Assembly: GCA_037389465.1 (NCBI GenBank)
Contig: JAZARR010000174.1
Span: 1,674,001 to 1,738,000 of the forward strand
Origin: Baylisascaris procyonis
Lineage: Eukaryota; Nematoda; Chromadorea; Rhabditida; Ascarididae
Length of the DNA: 64,000 bases
Direction of reading: 5' to 3'
Below the pieces are notes generated by a model. That model had not been told where the DNA came from. It saw only the letters and a list, made by a program, of their open reading frames with translations, and did not search any database. Within the stretch, counting starts at the first letter, position 1; the number at the start of each line of letters is the position of its first letter. Shown in pieces: positions 49,651-62,727 of the stretch. The position numbers and the translations under genes were made by a program.

Positions 49651-51859
49651 CTAAAAAAGAATAATAAAGGTTGGTGGAAGGGAATAGAGGGGGAGGGGTT
49701 AACGCGAAGCCTAATGGCAGCGGAAGAAATGGTGGGCTTCTTCGATGTTGTGATTTCAAAAGATACTTTGTTTTCTGATCCCTTTCTAAGTTGCTTCCAG
49801 CTTTGCATCTGCTGCTTGCAATTTTGCGCTGGTAAGTGACCATCATCGGAAATTAGGCAGTTGACCAGCATTTGGTAAAACTGGTAAGAGAACAAAGCCA
49901 AACTCGTAAATGATCGAACGGAATGAGTCGTAGCCGAAAAATGGTTGAAACGGAATACATTCCGAACTATCGACTGGTTACCATAGACGCGCAATGCGAG
50001 AACCAATTTTGTGTTGCAAGCGAATGAATCTTAAAGATGCCGGTCGCCTACAAATCAAAAGCACTCGGCAAGAATCGGGCTCCGACTGCAATCAAAAAGC
50101 CGAAAAAAGTCCAGACGAGTTTCAGTGGTTACTATCTCTCGTTGAGTTCACATTTCAGGGAAGATATCATGACAGACTCGGTATATGTGATCTTTCTCTA
50201 CGTCGACAAAACCTGTTCTAGGTTATTTAAAAAGTAAATGTAAAGGTATAATTTATAAATGAAATGCATTTAATTATCTTTTGACACTACACTCATAAGG
50301 CAGACTGATCGAATAAATAAAGTACTGCCTAACCAAACGTTATTCCATAGAGTTTCCGAAAATTTATGCAAAAGGTCTGTCGAACAGCGATGAATTGCAT
50401 TTTTTCTAACAGTTCCGTGTCGTTGACTTCTTATCTAACCATTCTATATTTCAAATCATATTCCAGCTTTTTCACAACATCATCATTACTTGGTGAACAT
50501 CTGAGATTGATTCCAATTTAACGTCGCTCTGATGTGGTGGCGAGGGGAAGTGGATCTGCAAACTAGATCCGAACTCATGACTCTTCGTTTTCTGGCAATG
50601 CTCTAATTGAGTCAACTATTGCAGAATTGCTTGCTAGCTCTTTTTTTTTGGTTGTTAATATTGCAAATATTATTATTTCATTAAGCGCATTGTTCACAAA
50701 ATGCGAATCCGTCCGGAAAGCAGCTAACTTATTAGTCTGAGTAACACTTGCCGGTCGCATCGAGATTTCCTTCGTTATATGTTACCATGGAAGTTTTCAA
50801 TTCTATCCTCTAACTGGAAACTTATCAACAGGAATGCTTGGCACATCATTGATGAGAAAAATTGCCCACAATAAAATGCGTGAAAAATCGACTACTTCAA
50901 ATCATCTTCGCAGACGAACACTTGAAAACAGTGAAATGCACGTGCAAAATGATGTTAGCAAAATATCATCACGAACAAAGTTTTTTAATTTTGACTCCGA
51001 ATTTCCAAAACGATTAGGGAAAATGATTTTCACTGAGATAATTATGAATTTATTTGCTTCGCAAAGATTGAACAAATTTGGAAATTTGCCAAGAAAAAAA
51101 TTTTGATTTTTGGGGAAACTAAGTAATATCTGTGATATGCTGTTGGTGGTCAGATGATATTCTTGATATGTTGTTGGTGCTCAGATGAAATCCATAATTT
51201 ATGCATTGATTTTCTATCGTGAAAGTTCAGGTCGCGAAAGAAAAGCAGAAAAATCGAAGAATGGCGTGATTGATACCAAACATGAAAAAAGGGTAAATAG
51301 TCCGCTTTACCTTTTTCAGCTGTCTTCGTCTTGTTTACAAATAAAGCAAGCGATAAGAATTGCCATCTGCCTGAATATCATGTTATAGGCTTTCAAGAAT
51401 ATACTACATACCTGTGAGTTAGGTTTAACCATTAGTAAGGTTCCCATTCCTTTTCAATTTGTGAACATCCCGCGATATTGGGTAATTTGTAAGAATTGAA
51501 AGTCATTTCTGCGAAAATAAGCGTTATTTTTCCAAAATTTCCATTTCTGTAGCTCATGGACGTAGCATTCTTACACTATATCTTCGAAAATTAAGGGTTT
51601 TAGAAGATCATTCACAAAAAAACACAAACCGATAAAATTTAGTTGAGATCTAAGCAGAAAAAATGCTGTGATTTAGCGTTTTCGTGACTTAATTTTGTGT
51701 GATTGTGGTCATATATAGTTTCTTTCATTCTACTGTATGATATGTGCTTGACTGAGGGGAACGTTTAGATATTTGCTCGAATTGTTTTTAATGCAGCTGT
51801 GCATTTAATGCATGTTTTCTTAAATTTATGTACCGCGAAATTCATCATTTCTTCCTTAC
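49651..51859. other. DNA between the two LTR fragments
   Basis: Mostly AT-rich without recognised genes. A GC-richer part at about 49.68-50.20 kb contains short frames in several registers and the candidate exon described separately. Open frames at 49,994-50,237 and 50,834-51,106 show no motif and no convincing splice context. Confidence 0.45.
49714..49831 (+). CDS. Weak candidate first exon next to LTR copy 1
   Basis: ATG in a good context (ctaATGGCAG) opens 39 codons plus one base and stops exactly at a perfect donor (G|GTAAGT at 49,832). Its phase (1) is the same as that of the exon at 45,158, so it could splice to the exon at 57,054 as an alternative start. It begins 64 bp after the LTR terminus. 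The peptide is MAAEEMVGFFDVVISKDTLF followed by a Cys-rich hydrophobic end. The length is short enough to arise by chance. Confidence 0.2.
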
Positions 51860-52377
51860 TCCTCTTGTATTGACCACCACTCTTGTCCTTTCCCTGTCTC
51901 CCGTTGTTGGGTTGGTTGTGTACATTATTATGTACGAAGGTGGTCAACAATAAAAAATAGGATATAGTTTGTCCCCAAAGATTCGTGAACATATAAATAA
52001 ATAAAAGCGAGAAAATCACTATAAAAAATTGAGCCTACGTTCCTTTGTTGTTAGTCTCGACTGAACCGCGGCTCGCTTTCCGCTTCAGTCAGCTCCGAGT
52101 TGATGCGTGGTGTTGCTGATCCACCGTCGCCTTGCCTTCTTCGCCCACTGGCGTTGATCCAACCACGATCACCGCTAGAGTCGACGCTCCCGACTACTGA
52201 ACTCCCGTTTGCGACCGCCGATGATCACCTTTTGGTTTCTGTCCGTTACCCAGGAAAATTTAATTCACGTTGAGGTGGCTCCCCTCATAATGTCAATATC
52301 AGATTCAGCTAGTGCAACCGACTTGTGCACCTCACCACTGCTGTGTGAACCACATCTCAAACTTGGGTAACTAAACC

Positions 52378-52383
52378 TTTATT
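52378..52383 (-). promoter_or_regulatory. LTR polyadenylation signal, copy 2
   Basis: AATAAA on the minus strand about 220 bp downstream of the TATA box, as expected for an LTR R region. In copy 1 the corresponding sequence reads GATGAAGG and the signal is lost. Confidence 0.45.
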
Positions 52384-52599
52384 CACATGTACAAACAATC
52401 AAAACGCGACGAAGAATCAATTATCAGAGACTTAAAGTGACTTAAAACACGCATGTTTGTTGCGCAGGCACATACCACTGGGCAAGTACACAACTACAAG
52501 ATGACAAGGAATAACAGATATAAACAGAAAATCCGTTGGAGGCGCAGTCCCGATCGACGACACTCACTGTACAATAGTTGCCGAAACTTTGGGGGTTCA

Positions 52600-52608
52600 C
52601 TTATATAG
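52600..52608 (-). promoter_or_regulatory. LTR TATA box, copy 2
   Basis: CTATATAAG on the minus strand, aligned with the TATA box of copy 1. Confidence 0.5.
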
Positions 52609-53096
52609 CCTTTTCGTTGATACTTCTGATACTTATTGTGCCTCTTCTTTGTGGCTGACCCCAGAAGTTGTTTATTCACTAATTCGATGTGCATAACAGC
52701 TTTTACGATGTCCATTTGCCTTAATTAGACGAGCGTAATAATTTTTACGATGGTTTATGCTATTTTGGCGTCTTTGTGCGTTTATTGAAGACAAAGCACT
52801 AACATGCCCTCTTTGTGGCTTCGCAGATGCATTCCGCTTTTTGTGCGAAAACATATCTGAGTGACCCGTCAACAAACTCAACTCCATTTGTTCATTTGCC
52901 CTCATCCGACATGCTTAAAAGCTTTTACGACGTTTATATCAGCAACCCAATGTGCATATCCACTTTTATGATCAGTGAATATCCCCAACCCCGCTTGCCT
53001 TGATTTCACCATCACCCACTCACTTCTACAATAAATAACTCTGCAGCTCAGCTTTATTTAACATTCAAATTTATTTATTCGCGCGCAGTCGCGACA

Positions 53097-54136
53097 CCTC
53101 TCTTTTCAGTAGTTATGTAATATTTAAATGAAGTAATTAAATATTTATCTTTTAACCAAAAAAGTTTTCGCATCGACCATCAATATAATTGGCAGAAATA
53201 TTCTGAATATGTGTATAGCAAGATATTTGCCTGCATCTTTGGATTTTGTATTGCTAACGAGAAATTTTATTGGCAAAGAATGCTAAATGCCCGCAAGATT
53301 GATAAGATAATTTGCAGAAGTAATCCCAAACCTTTCAAGGTAGAGAAGAGTTTTCTATCTTTTGTTTCAACCCTTATTGGTTGGATGTAAAATGATTTTT
53401 TAGCCAGTTTTACAGAAATTAATTTTTTTATCAACAAAAAAGTGTTGATAGATCAAACCTTATTTCTAGCCCTAGTGATAATATAAAGTGATCATACTTG
53501 GTATCACCTGGAAGAAATAAATTTTATAGGAAGACGAAACAAGTATTCAAGATTTGCAAATACCAAACTAAGTGATAGAAAAGTTGGAAAAAATACATCA
53601 TGACAAAGGCTCCAGAAATGTTGTCTCGAAACACTTGTTAGTGCTGAATAAACAGCAATAATTAAAAATATTGTTTTGAAATCACCCCTCTTCTGGAAGA
53701 CTTCAGCTTCTTCGCATGGACAATTAACTTATTTTCAAGTAATCCAAACAACAATTTTAGAATTGAATTTTCTTGATATAAACAATTCTCTTTTCTCATT
53801 CCAAGGCAAAATGTACACATTTGATGTCTTTTGATCCTATGTGATACTGTTGAAAATTTACCATTTGCTGTATCGCATGTCGTTTTATGCATACATTAGT
53901 TGAGGTATGCATGTAGTTTGGTTTTTATATTGCTCGTTAGTTCTTTGAAAAGTATTGCTGAAGTTTGTTCATTGTACCGTATTTCTTAATGAACTGTTAT
54001 GATGATATGCGAACAGAACGCAAAACCTTTTTTAGAATTTTATATATCTCCTTGGTACAGGAGTTTTATGCAGCATACGAATTTCAACTGCCCCTTATTC
54101 CCTAGGTAATGATTCATAACCGCACGTCCTTTTATT
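53097..54136. other. AT-rich DNA, nothing recognised
   Basis: No repeat, RNA gene or convincing ORF seen. A minus-strand open frame of 76 codons at 53,662-53,892 has no recognisable motif. Confidence 0.5.
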
Positions 54137-54146
54137 ATACATATAC

Positions 54147-54174
<28 letters not shown>
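54137..54174. repeat. (TATACA)/(TA) microsatellite
   Basis: Mixed TACATA and TA units, about 38 bp, just left of the GC-rich remnant. Confidence 0.8.
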
Positions 54175-54177
<3 letters not shown>

Positions 54178-54216
54178 CCTGGTTTGCTAGCTCTATCTTA
54201 TTAGTGCATCTGCCAT

Positions 54217-54765
54217 ATGAGTGACCTTCCGTTGGGGGTCCGGAAGTCCTGCTTCGATCTCGAAGTATGCTCTTCTCACTTTTTCCAAGCGGGGAAAGTC
54301 TTCAAGGCTGAAGGGGCAGCAACCTTCTTCGGGGGACAGTACTCACAGGTCACAAGGTCGTCCTTTGGCATCTATGATTACATTTTAAGGATTGATCTGC
54401 CGTCACCAAACCCAGCTACGTCCGCGGCTGATTATTCGATACTGCCGCAGCTGGGCGAGGTATCTGCCGGCCGTTCCCCACACGCAGCCATTAGGGACAC
54501 CCCAGTTAACTTCTGTGATGAATTCAGTTTACCAGACGCTCACTGCAGTAACGCATTTCGATGGCGAATCTTTATTATAAATCTATGAGAACTTCGCCGA
54601 GGTTGCCAAACAGTGACCTGAGCACATACCATCGGCGGGCTTCAGGTTGATCAAGACTGCTATCGTTATTTTTGAAGTGACAGGTATTGTTGAGGATGCA
54701 CCTCGGAGGGACGGCTGCGATGTAGCAAATCAGAAGAAAGGAAATCTCAAATTTTAGGCTGAAAA
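54217..54765 (+). pseudogene. GC-rich coding remnant, family not recognised
   Basis: An island clearly richer in GC than its surroundings. A 123-codon open frame runs from 54,217 to 54,588 (start MSDLPLGVRKSC, then FGIYDYILRIDLPSP). A second frame looks coding further right: VMNSVYQTLTAVTHFDGESL, a stop, YENFAEVAKQ, another stop, then PEHIPSAGFRLIKTAIVIFE to about 54,765. The switch of coding-like character between frames and the two stops fit a decayed gene or transposable element fragment. No flanking splice sites stand out. I cannot name the family. Confidence 0.35.
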
Positions 54766-54932
54766 GGTGCGTTGAGCTCCATGATATCCAGGCGGAACTC
54801 CACTGGTCAGAACTTATTGTAATTTAAATTATCATCATTGCCTTCAAATAAATTTTTTTCTTGATTTTCCAAAAAGAGTCAAGTTCGCAGAGTTACATCT
54901 CTGTAAACAGCACACTGCTACTTCTGGGGCAG

Positions 54933-57053
<2,121 letters not shown>

Positions 57054-57292
57054 TATTTTCGATCACAAAGTCACCATTCGAGAGTGGACAAAGCAGCTTC
57101 AGTGAAAGTGTTCCTCCAACAATCTCACCGACTTCAGTAGCAAAGAGCACACCAAAGAAGAAGAAGCGGGCCATTAAAACGACTCGCACTGGCATGAGAT
57201 GTTTATTTTTCATGAGACTTTGGTTCATTTTCTCTTTTATTGGGTTTACTATTTCATTATCTGGTATATTACTTGAATGGAATATTCCTTAG
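57054..57292 (+). CDS. Probable last coding exon of the same gene, with C-terminal membrane segment
   Basis: A strong acceptor (nine T, then GCAG) precedes an open stretch that ends at TAG 57,290-57,292. In the frame set by the exon at 45,158 it gives residues 53-131: a Ser/Thr/Pro-rich part (about 54-84), a basic cluster STPKKKKRAIKTTRTG (about 84-99), then a hydrophobic stretch of about 23 residues (about 102-125, CLFFMRLWFIFSFIG onward) and a short tail LLEWNIP. The basic cluster before the single hydrophobic helix near the C-terminus suggests a membrane-anchored protein with its N-terminus in the cytosol; this is inference. The opposite strand is also open for 81 codons, but it lacks splice signals. 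Confidence 0.5.
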
Positions 57293-60200
57293 CTGTCGCG
57301 CTTATTTCCATTCAGTTACATGTAATTAGATGAATTTTTGAACGTATCCACCATTGTTTACTTCGTTGAAGCAAATCTACTTTCCATTATCATTTCGCAA
57401 TTCTACTAACTTCATAAGATATGCTAACTTCAATATTCGCTGCAAAAATATTCAAAAAAAATCAATCAGTGAAGTCTATTGTAACTGCTTTAAGGATACG
57501 TTCTCTTTATAGCTGAACCTATTTCATTGTTCTTTTACGGCGAATGTTGTGCCACTGATAACGCTGCACACATGTTTATAAGAAAAGTATGACGTCACGT
57601 AGCAGTGCCTTATTCCTCATGCACACACCTGTACAGATATCAACTTACACATGCATACATATGCAGGCTCGGACAGAGACAGACCCATACACACGACCAC
57701 ATCAACGCTCATTCCTTCCATGAAAATAACTGATTTTCGAACATCTATTGCCATAATTGGGCCTTTTTTCCAATTCGACATTTACATATAATTTATCAAA
57801 TTTCTTCCTTTTAACCAAAAAATGCTTAAGCAAGGAACACTTGTAATTGGTGGTTTTTGTTGAATATAAAGGATGTTATAAGAATGTGGCAGAATAATAT
57901 TGAGTTAATATCACCCTTCCTGCACAAAATTTCACATTGCTGATAATTGTAATCGATACAATGTAATTTGTTTATCGCATAATATAATCGGAAAAAATTT
58001 CAGCTTCTTCCAATCTCTAAGTGCGCTTTAGATGTTTTGAAACTAATAATTTTCATATTAAATGAATGCAAAATTTAATCGCAAAAGCGATCAATTTGAG
58101 CTGCTTGTTTTACATAAGAAATCGTCTACCACATCTAAACATCTAGAAAATATGAGATCATTTGTGCTTTTCAACCAGTATGAATGAGTGCTTTATTATT
58201 TCTCTTTCCTTCTTGCTTCAGATTCACGCTGCAATTCCTTATCGCCATCATTCATCAATTACTCTTCATCATGTTCATATTCGTTAAAATATTTATTCAT
58301 TTTTATGACGTAGTAATATTGGAATAATATGTTGTTAAGAATTTATTTTAATTTTGTTAGTAAAATATGTCGATAAATAAACATAATATGAGTATATTGA
58401 TGTGGTTATATGATATATGTCTGAGAAGTTGAAGTATACTTTTTTTTTTTCAGAATAAGAAATTCGTTTGCCTGCGTGTTTTTTGCATCGTGGTTTCATC
58501 GCCAAGTACTTTTTTGTGTGATTTACACATAGGATTAATAATTATTGTTTTGATTTCTTGTTTCAAATATTATTCGATTCTACACATTCTTTTGTAATAT
58601 TTAAATGCCTCAGCGATATACATTAAAAGCTTAGTTAAAAATTGTAAATCAAAGAAAACGTTTGTAATTAACCATTCTCATATTTCTAATGCACTAGTTT
58701 GATATTAGTTCAGCGGTGACACAGACATTGATATGAGGCGATCGACATATACATTGAAAAATTGAGAAGTATTGAAGACATTACTAGAGAGAAGATTGAT
58801 GGTAACTATTGGTGTGATTGGTTAGAGTGAGTGTAAATTAATAATCACAATTATGTTTGCAAGCATTCTCCTCATTTCAGTATGTCAAAAAATGCATTTC
58901 AATATTGTATTTCATTAGTAGGTGGTTATGCTTGGGAGGTGACCAACACCAAGAGAGAGTGTTACGGTATGTTTGGTTGGTAGCGAATAGGATCGTTTCC
59001 ATCACCATTAACTTTTACCGACTGGGAGAAGAGGAACGATATCTGCTCTCTCTCTCTACGGTGATTTCTCCTAGAAGGCGACGTGGATAAATATAACAGC
59101 AAAAAAATTTGAAAGGAAAATTAAATCTGGCTAACATCATCTGCTAAAGCTACAATTCTCAACAAAACAACAGGTTAAAACTGTAAACAGAATAAGTTAA
59201 AGCTCTAACAAAACAAATTATCGATAAAACATAGTTGCAGCGGAATCGATATCATGGCGTTCGAGATTTCTGCATAAAAATTTGTTGCAATTATGACTGG
59301 CACCTGGATTGTTCGTAACTTTTAGCCAAAACCCTTAGGGTTATCAATTTTGTTATGCTTAGGTTACAGCGCAAGTGTTTGGAGCATAATCATACAACAA
59401 GCACTGTGTGTTATCGCCCTGTCGCTGAATATTGCTTTGCACCCTTATATCTAACGTATTTAAAAAGCTAAAAAACAGCTCATTAACTTTGCTTTCCGCA
59501 GTATCTTTCCAAAATCTCATGGGTTATTATATTACACTCATTAGAGTACTGCCTATTCAATTCGATTCTGTTGCCTTTCATAAGATGCGTAAACTCCCTC
59601 ATGAAAACAAAGTTACCATTTGCTGAGCTATGAAAGTCTTGGACAGATGTTTTTATATATACACACGGTTTGCACTTCACATGTGAAACTTACATATTGA
59701 GCAGTATATTCAACAACTTTCAATATATAGCTGTCCAAGTTTGAAACAACCATTAGGAAGTTTTTGAGGCCAAAGAGGTGTCTAGTTTTATGAATCGAAT
59801 CGAGTTGCACCTTTCGACATGCATTTCATTTAAGACTTATTTATGTGAATGTGTCCAACTATTTTGTTTCCTTTGAATGTTGCTGCATTTGTATGTACAT
59901 TCTCTTTCTTTAATTTTCCTACTGATATATTGCAGTGTTGTTCGTTGTTTATGCAGTAATTACTTAAAGCATGTATTTTGTTCGTAGAATGGAGCAATGG
60001 CCTTCCTCCCCCCCCCCCCCGGAGAACAAGAGCGGAAAGGTTAGGTAGCATATCATTCCCAGCCGTATAATTGATATACTGTTTTCTATGGTTATGTTCA
60101 AAGAAGCTGCGATATGTCAATAAAAGATTAAGTAATAAACAACCGTTAGATGATTGCCTTTCATAAGTACATACTACTTTGAATTTTTTTTTATGAAATG

Positions 60201-62263
60201 ATGTATGTGTAAGGGTATTATTTTCGTGGTTTAAACAATAATTTCGATTCTTTGAGCGATTATGGCTTGAAGTTAATTTATCAGTAGCACGCAAGCAAAA
60301 TGCTGTCTTTATCTCTTTGCTAATCTCCAAATTGGAAAACCACTCACCTTTTTCGTTCTCTTGTTGAATATCGTTTACCATTGAATATGCTCAAGTTCAT
60401 TTGCATGCGCTTAAGAAAATGATATGAAATTTTGATTTTTTCATCCCATCCTGTATTCTTAGGTTATGCCAATGCAAGCCGTATCCCTCGACCGCAGAGA
60501 TTATTCGTAAATATCAAGCTATTTAAGGCAATGAGTGAAAATTTCTAAAAGACCTATCGTTTGCCTGCAAGATTTCATTGTATATAAAGATTTATTTGTT
60601 GAGATAATAGATCAGACCTAAAAAGTACTATTGCAATGGAATGTATCCCACTCAGATAATTTCATCTACTTTTCAGCTTGCTCATAATTCAAGCGATCCT
60701 TGCGAACTAGGAACGCTATATCCATGAATAGACTATTATTCGTTCGTTTTGATCGCCAAATGCACAGCCTGAGGGCAAATGAAATGAAATTAGTGGAACT
60801 TAAAACATTGTCTATCTGAGCTTCATTTCTTCTTTTATTTTCAAAATTTCCATATTTGATTGAATAATTTATTCAAATTGACTTTCTTTTGCTATGAATT
60901 TAAAAATTCAAATTAATATCGCAGCAATAAACTACGACAGCAAATCTTTCTAAATGAACATTGATGCGAACTTCCCTGATTATAAGATCATCATGCCTTT
61001 CACCACGTTGCTAAGTTTATATTCATTCCTCTTCCTCTCAGCCTTAATATGTCAAATGTTCAAGGTAGGCGCATAAAGTTTTGTCAATACGCTCAACATT
61101 CTATATTCTTCTACGTGTTTTCTCCAATGGTCTATCGTTATTTATGTGACGCTTAAAACATGCAACTTGTATTTATCGCTCTATTATCGAATAGTTCGGT
61201 TCAAGAGTAATCATCTATAGAAATGCCGTCGAAGCGGTACAGGAATATGCAGTGACCGGCGATGTGACAGTGTTTTTATGTGCTTTGTAAATTTGCAATG
61301 CGCATTATGTCGTTATGCATATCTGCTTACTTGGTAGCTTGAACGCCCAAACTGCACAACATTCGCTGGCCTATTAGATCGATGCAGCGACTTCCAATGA
61401 AGCTACTGGCAGTTAAAAGGGTATTAAAATTTACATGTCCGCAGCGTAAAAGTACAAAAGTTGCAATAAATCGAGCAAGAGTCTGCAGCAGTCGAGTCGG
61501 CAAACGATGATCTGATGCAAAGCTATGTGAGTGACCAGGCAAACTAAAATATGAATGCCTCATTGGGGGATGTTTTATTATTTCCTCTCAATTTATGAAA
61601 TGGATTGCTTGATGAGCGCAATTCGAATCGCGTATGTCATTCACTTTCTCTGGCTAGCTTTTCCACCTATGCGATTTATCCAAGTTGCATCTGCGAAGAA
61701 CATAACAGCAACATATGTAGGTGTCGATCTATTCAGTAGCTTAAGCTCAGGAATCACTGGAACTAGAAACTTGCTTGCATGTAATATAGCATAGGTGAAC
61801 TGCTATAACATATTTCAAATTGATCTGTCAGTTTAAAGGGTTGTGAACATATTAAAAGTATCAGGAAGATTTACATGCATTTCACACCGGTCCTATTTTC
61901 ACCTCCCCTCAGTCGGGATATAAGAAAACAAAGGCGGACAGGCATGCCAAAGTAGCTAGCACAGTATGCGCTTTTGAATTAGCTTTGACAGATCAATAAT
62001 TTTAATGACTGCCACAGAACAATAAATATACAAAAAACACCTCCGTGTTTTAATCGACCAGATGGTTGAAACAAATCTTCTATAAGTGATTCGTTTTTTT
62101 CGCGACCGGACCGATGTAAAATGTAGAGCAGGTGTAAAATTTCTCCATCCTTAAATGCCTATAACTTTTTTAGAGCTGGTAGTTCAGGTCCTTAAAACAA
62201 TTATTTCATTTTGCTTCTACAGCAGAAATTCGTTTCCCTCTGAACACAAGGGTTTCCTTCATT
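57293..62263. other. AT-rich DNA downstream of the gene, nothing firmly recognised
   Basis: This includes the 3' region of the gene ending at 57,292. A minus-strand open frame of 183 codons at 59,830-60,381 is the longest but includes a poly-G-coded glycine run (C12 at about 60,009) and shows no domain. A possible internal exon at 58,881-58,966 (TTTCAG before, GTATGT after) is open in two frames, so its frame cannot be set. No RNA gene seen. Confidence 0.45.
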
Positions 62264-62313
62264 GCAGACATGTGGACCACAGTACAGATATGCCCTCATT
62301 TCTTCTAAGCTAA

Positions 62314-62727
62314 CCATGCGATGACTTTACTGCAAAGTGCTATGGATGGAAGCATAAGAACACTCAGAAAAGACTGGTAATCCTGCCTTTGTGGATGGAT
62401 GAACGAATTTCAGCCATCTGCCAGGAATTTGTTGCAACGCTTGTCATGAACTGCTGCTCAGGTGTATACTGGCATGATGGATTGCAAATGAGACTTCTGC
62501 GAACTGCAAGGGCCAAATTGACCTCGAAATTTGTTTGCTAAGACTTGAACGCCTATGACATTGCACTGAAGAAAACTCACATAGATGACCTAAAATTACT
62601 CATGCACGCATATGCAGTTTTATATACAGATACTGCATCATTTCGAATCCTGATTTACACGAGCAAGGATGCAAACTCTTCCGCTTTGTTAGCGCTGTTT
62701 CTACCACAAAGAATGGAAAAGTACTGA
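62314..62727 (+). pseudogene. Coding-like stretch broken by one stop, family not recognised
   Basis: One frame is open for 137 codons except for a single TAA at 62,539-62,541, ending at TGA 62,725-62,727. Composition differs from the AT-rich flanks and the peptide is rich in ordinary coding residues (for example RLVILPLWMDERISAICQEF before the stop and LNAYDIALKKTHIDDLKLLM after it). In DNA this AT-rich such a run is unlikely by chance. A possible acceptor (CATTGCAG) lies at 62,257-62,264. It may be a decayed gene or transposon fragment. Confidence 0.3.

Larger units (their letters stand above)
51860..53096 (-). mobile_element. BEL/Pao-like LTR plus leader fragment, copy 2
   Basis: The minus-strand LTR begins TGTCGCGACTG at 53,096. 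It has a TATA box at 52,600-52,608 and a poly(A) signal AATAAA at 52,383-52,378, followed by GGTTTAGTTACCCAAG, which is shared with copy 1. Leader sequence homologous to copy 1 continues to about 51,860, ending in the GGTGGTCAATACA region. The two fragments look clearly diverged by eye and both contain leader sequence, so they are separate insertions and not the two LTRs of one element. Confidence 0.6.

Noticed and set aside
48200..53096. The two LTR fragments as the two LTRs of one full element
   Set aside because: Both carry leader sequence beyond the LTR and they look clearly diverged, and the DNA between them shows no gag-pol.
58881..58966. Possible 86-bp internal exon flanked by TTTCAG and GTATGT
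   Set aside because: Open in two frames and not linkable to any neighbouring exon; could not be supported.
59830..60381. 183-codon minus-strand open frame
   Set aside because: Contains a homopolymer-coded glycine run, no domain, no splice or promoter context; likely chance in AT-rich DNA.
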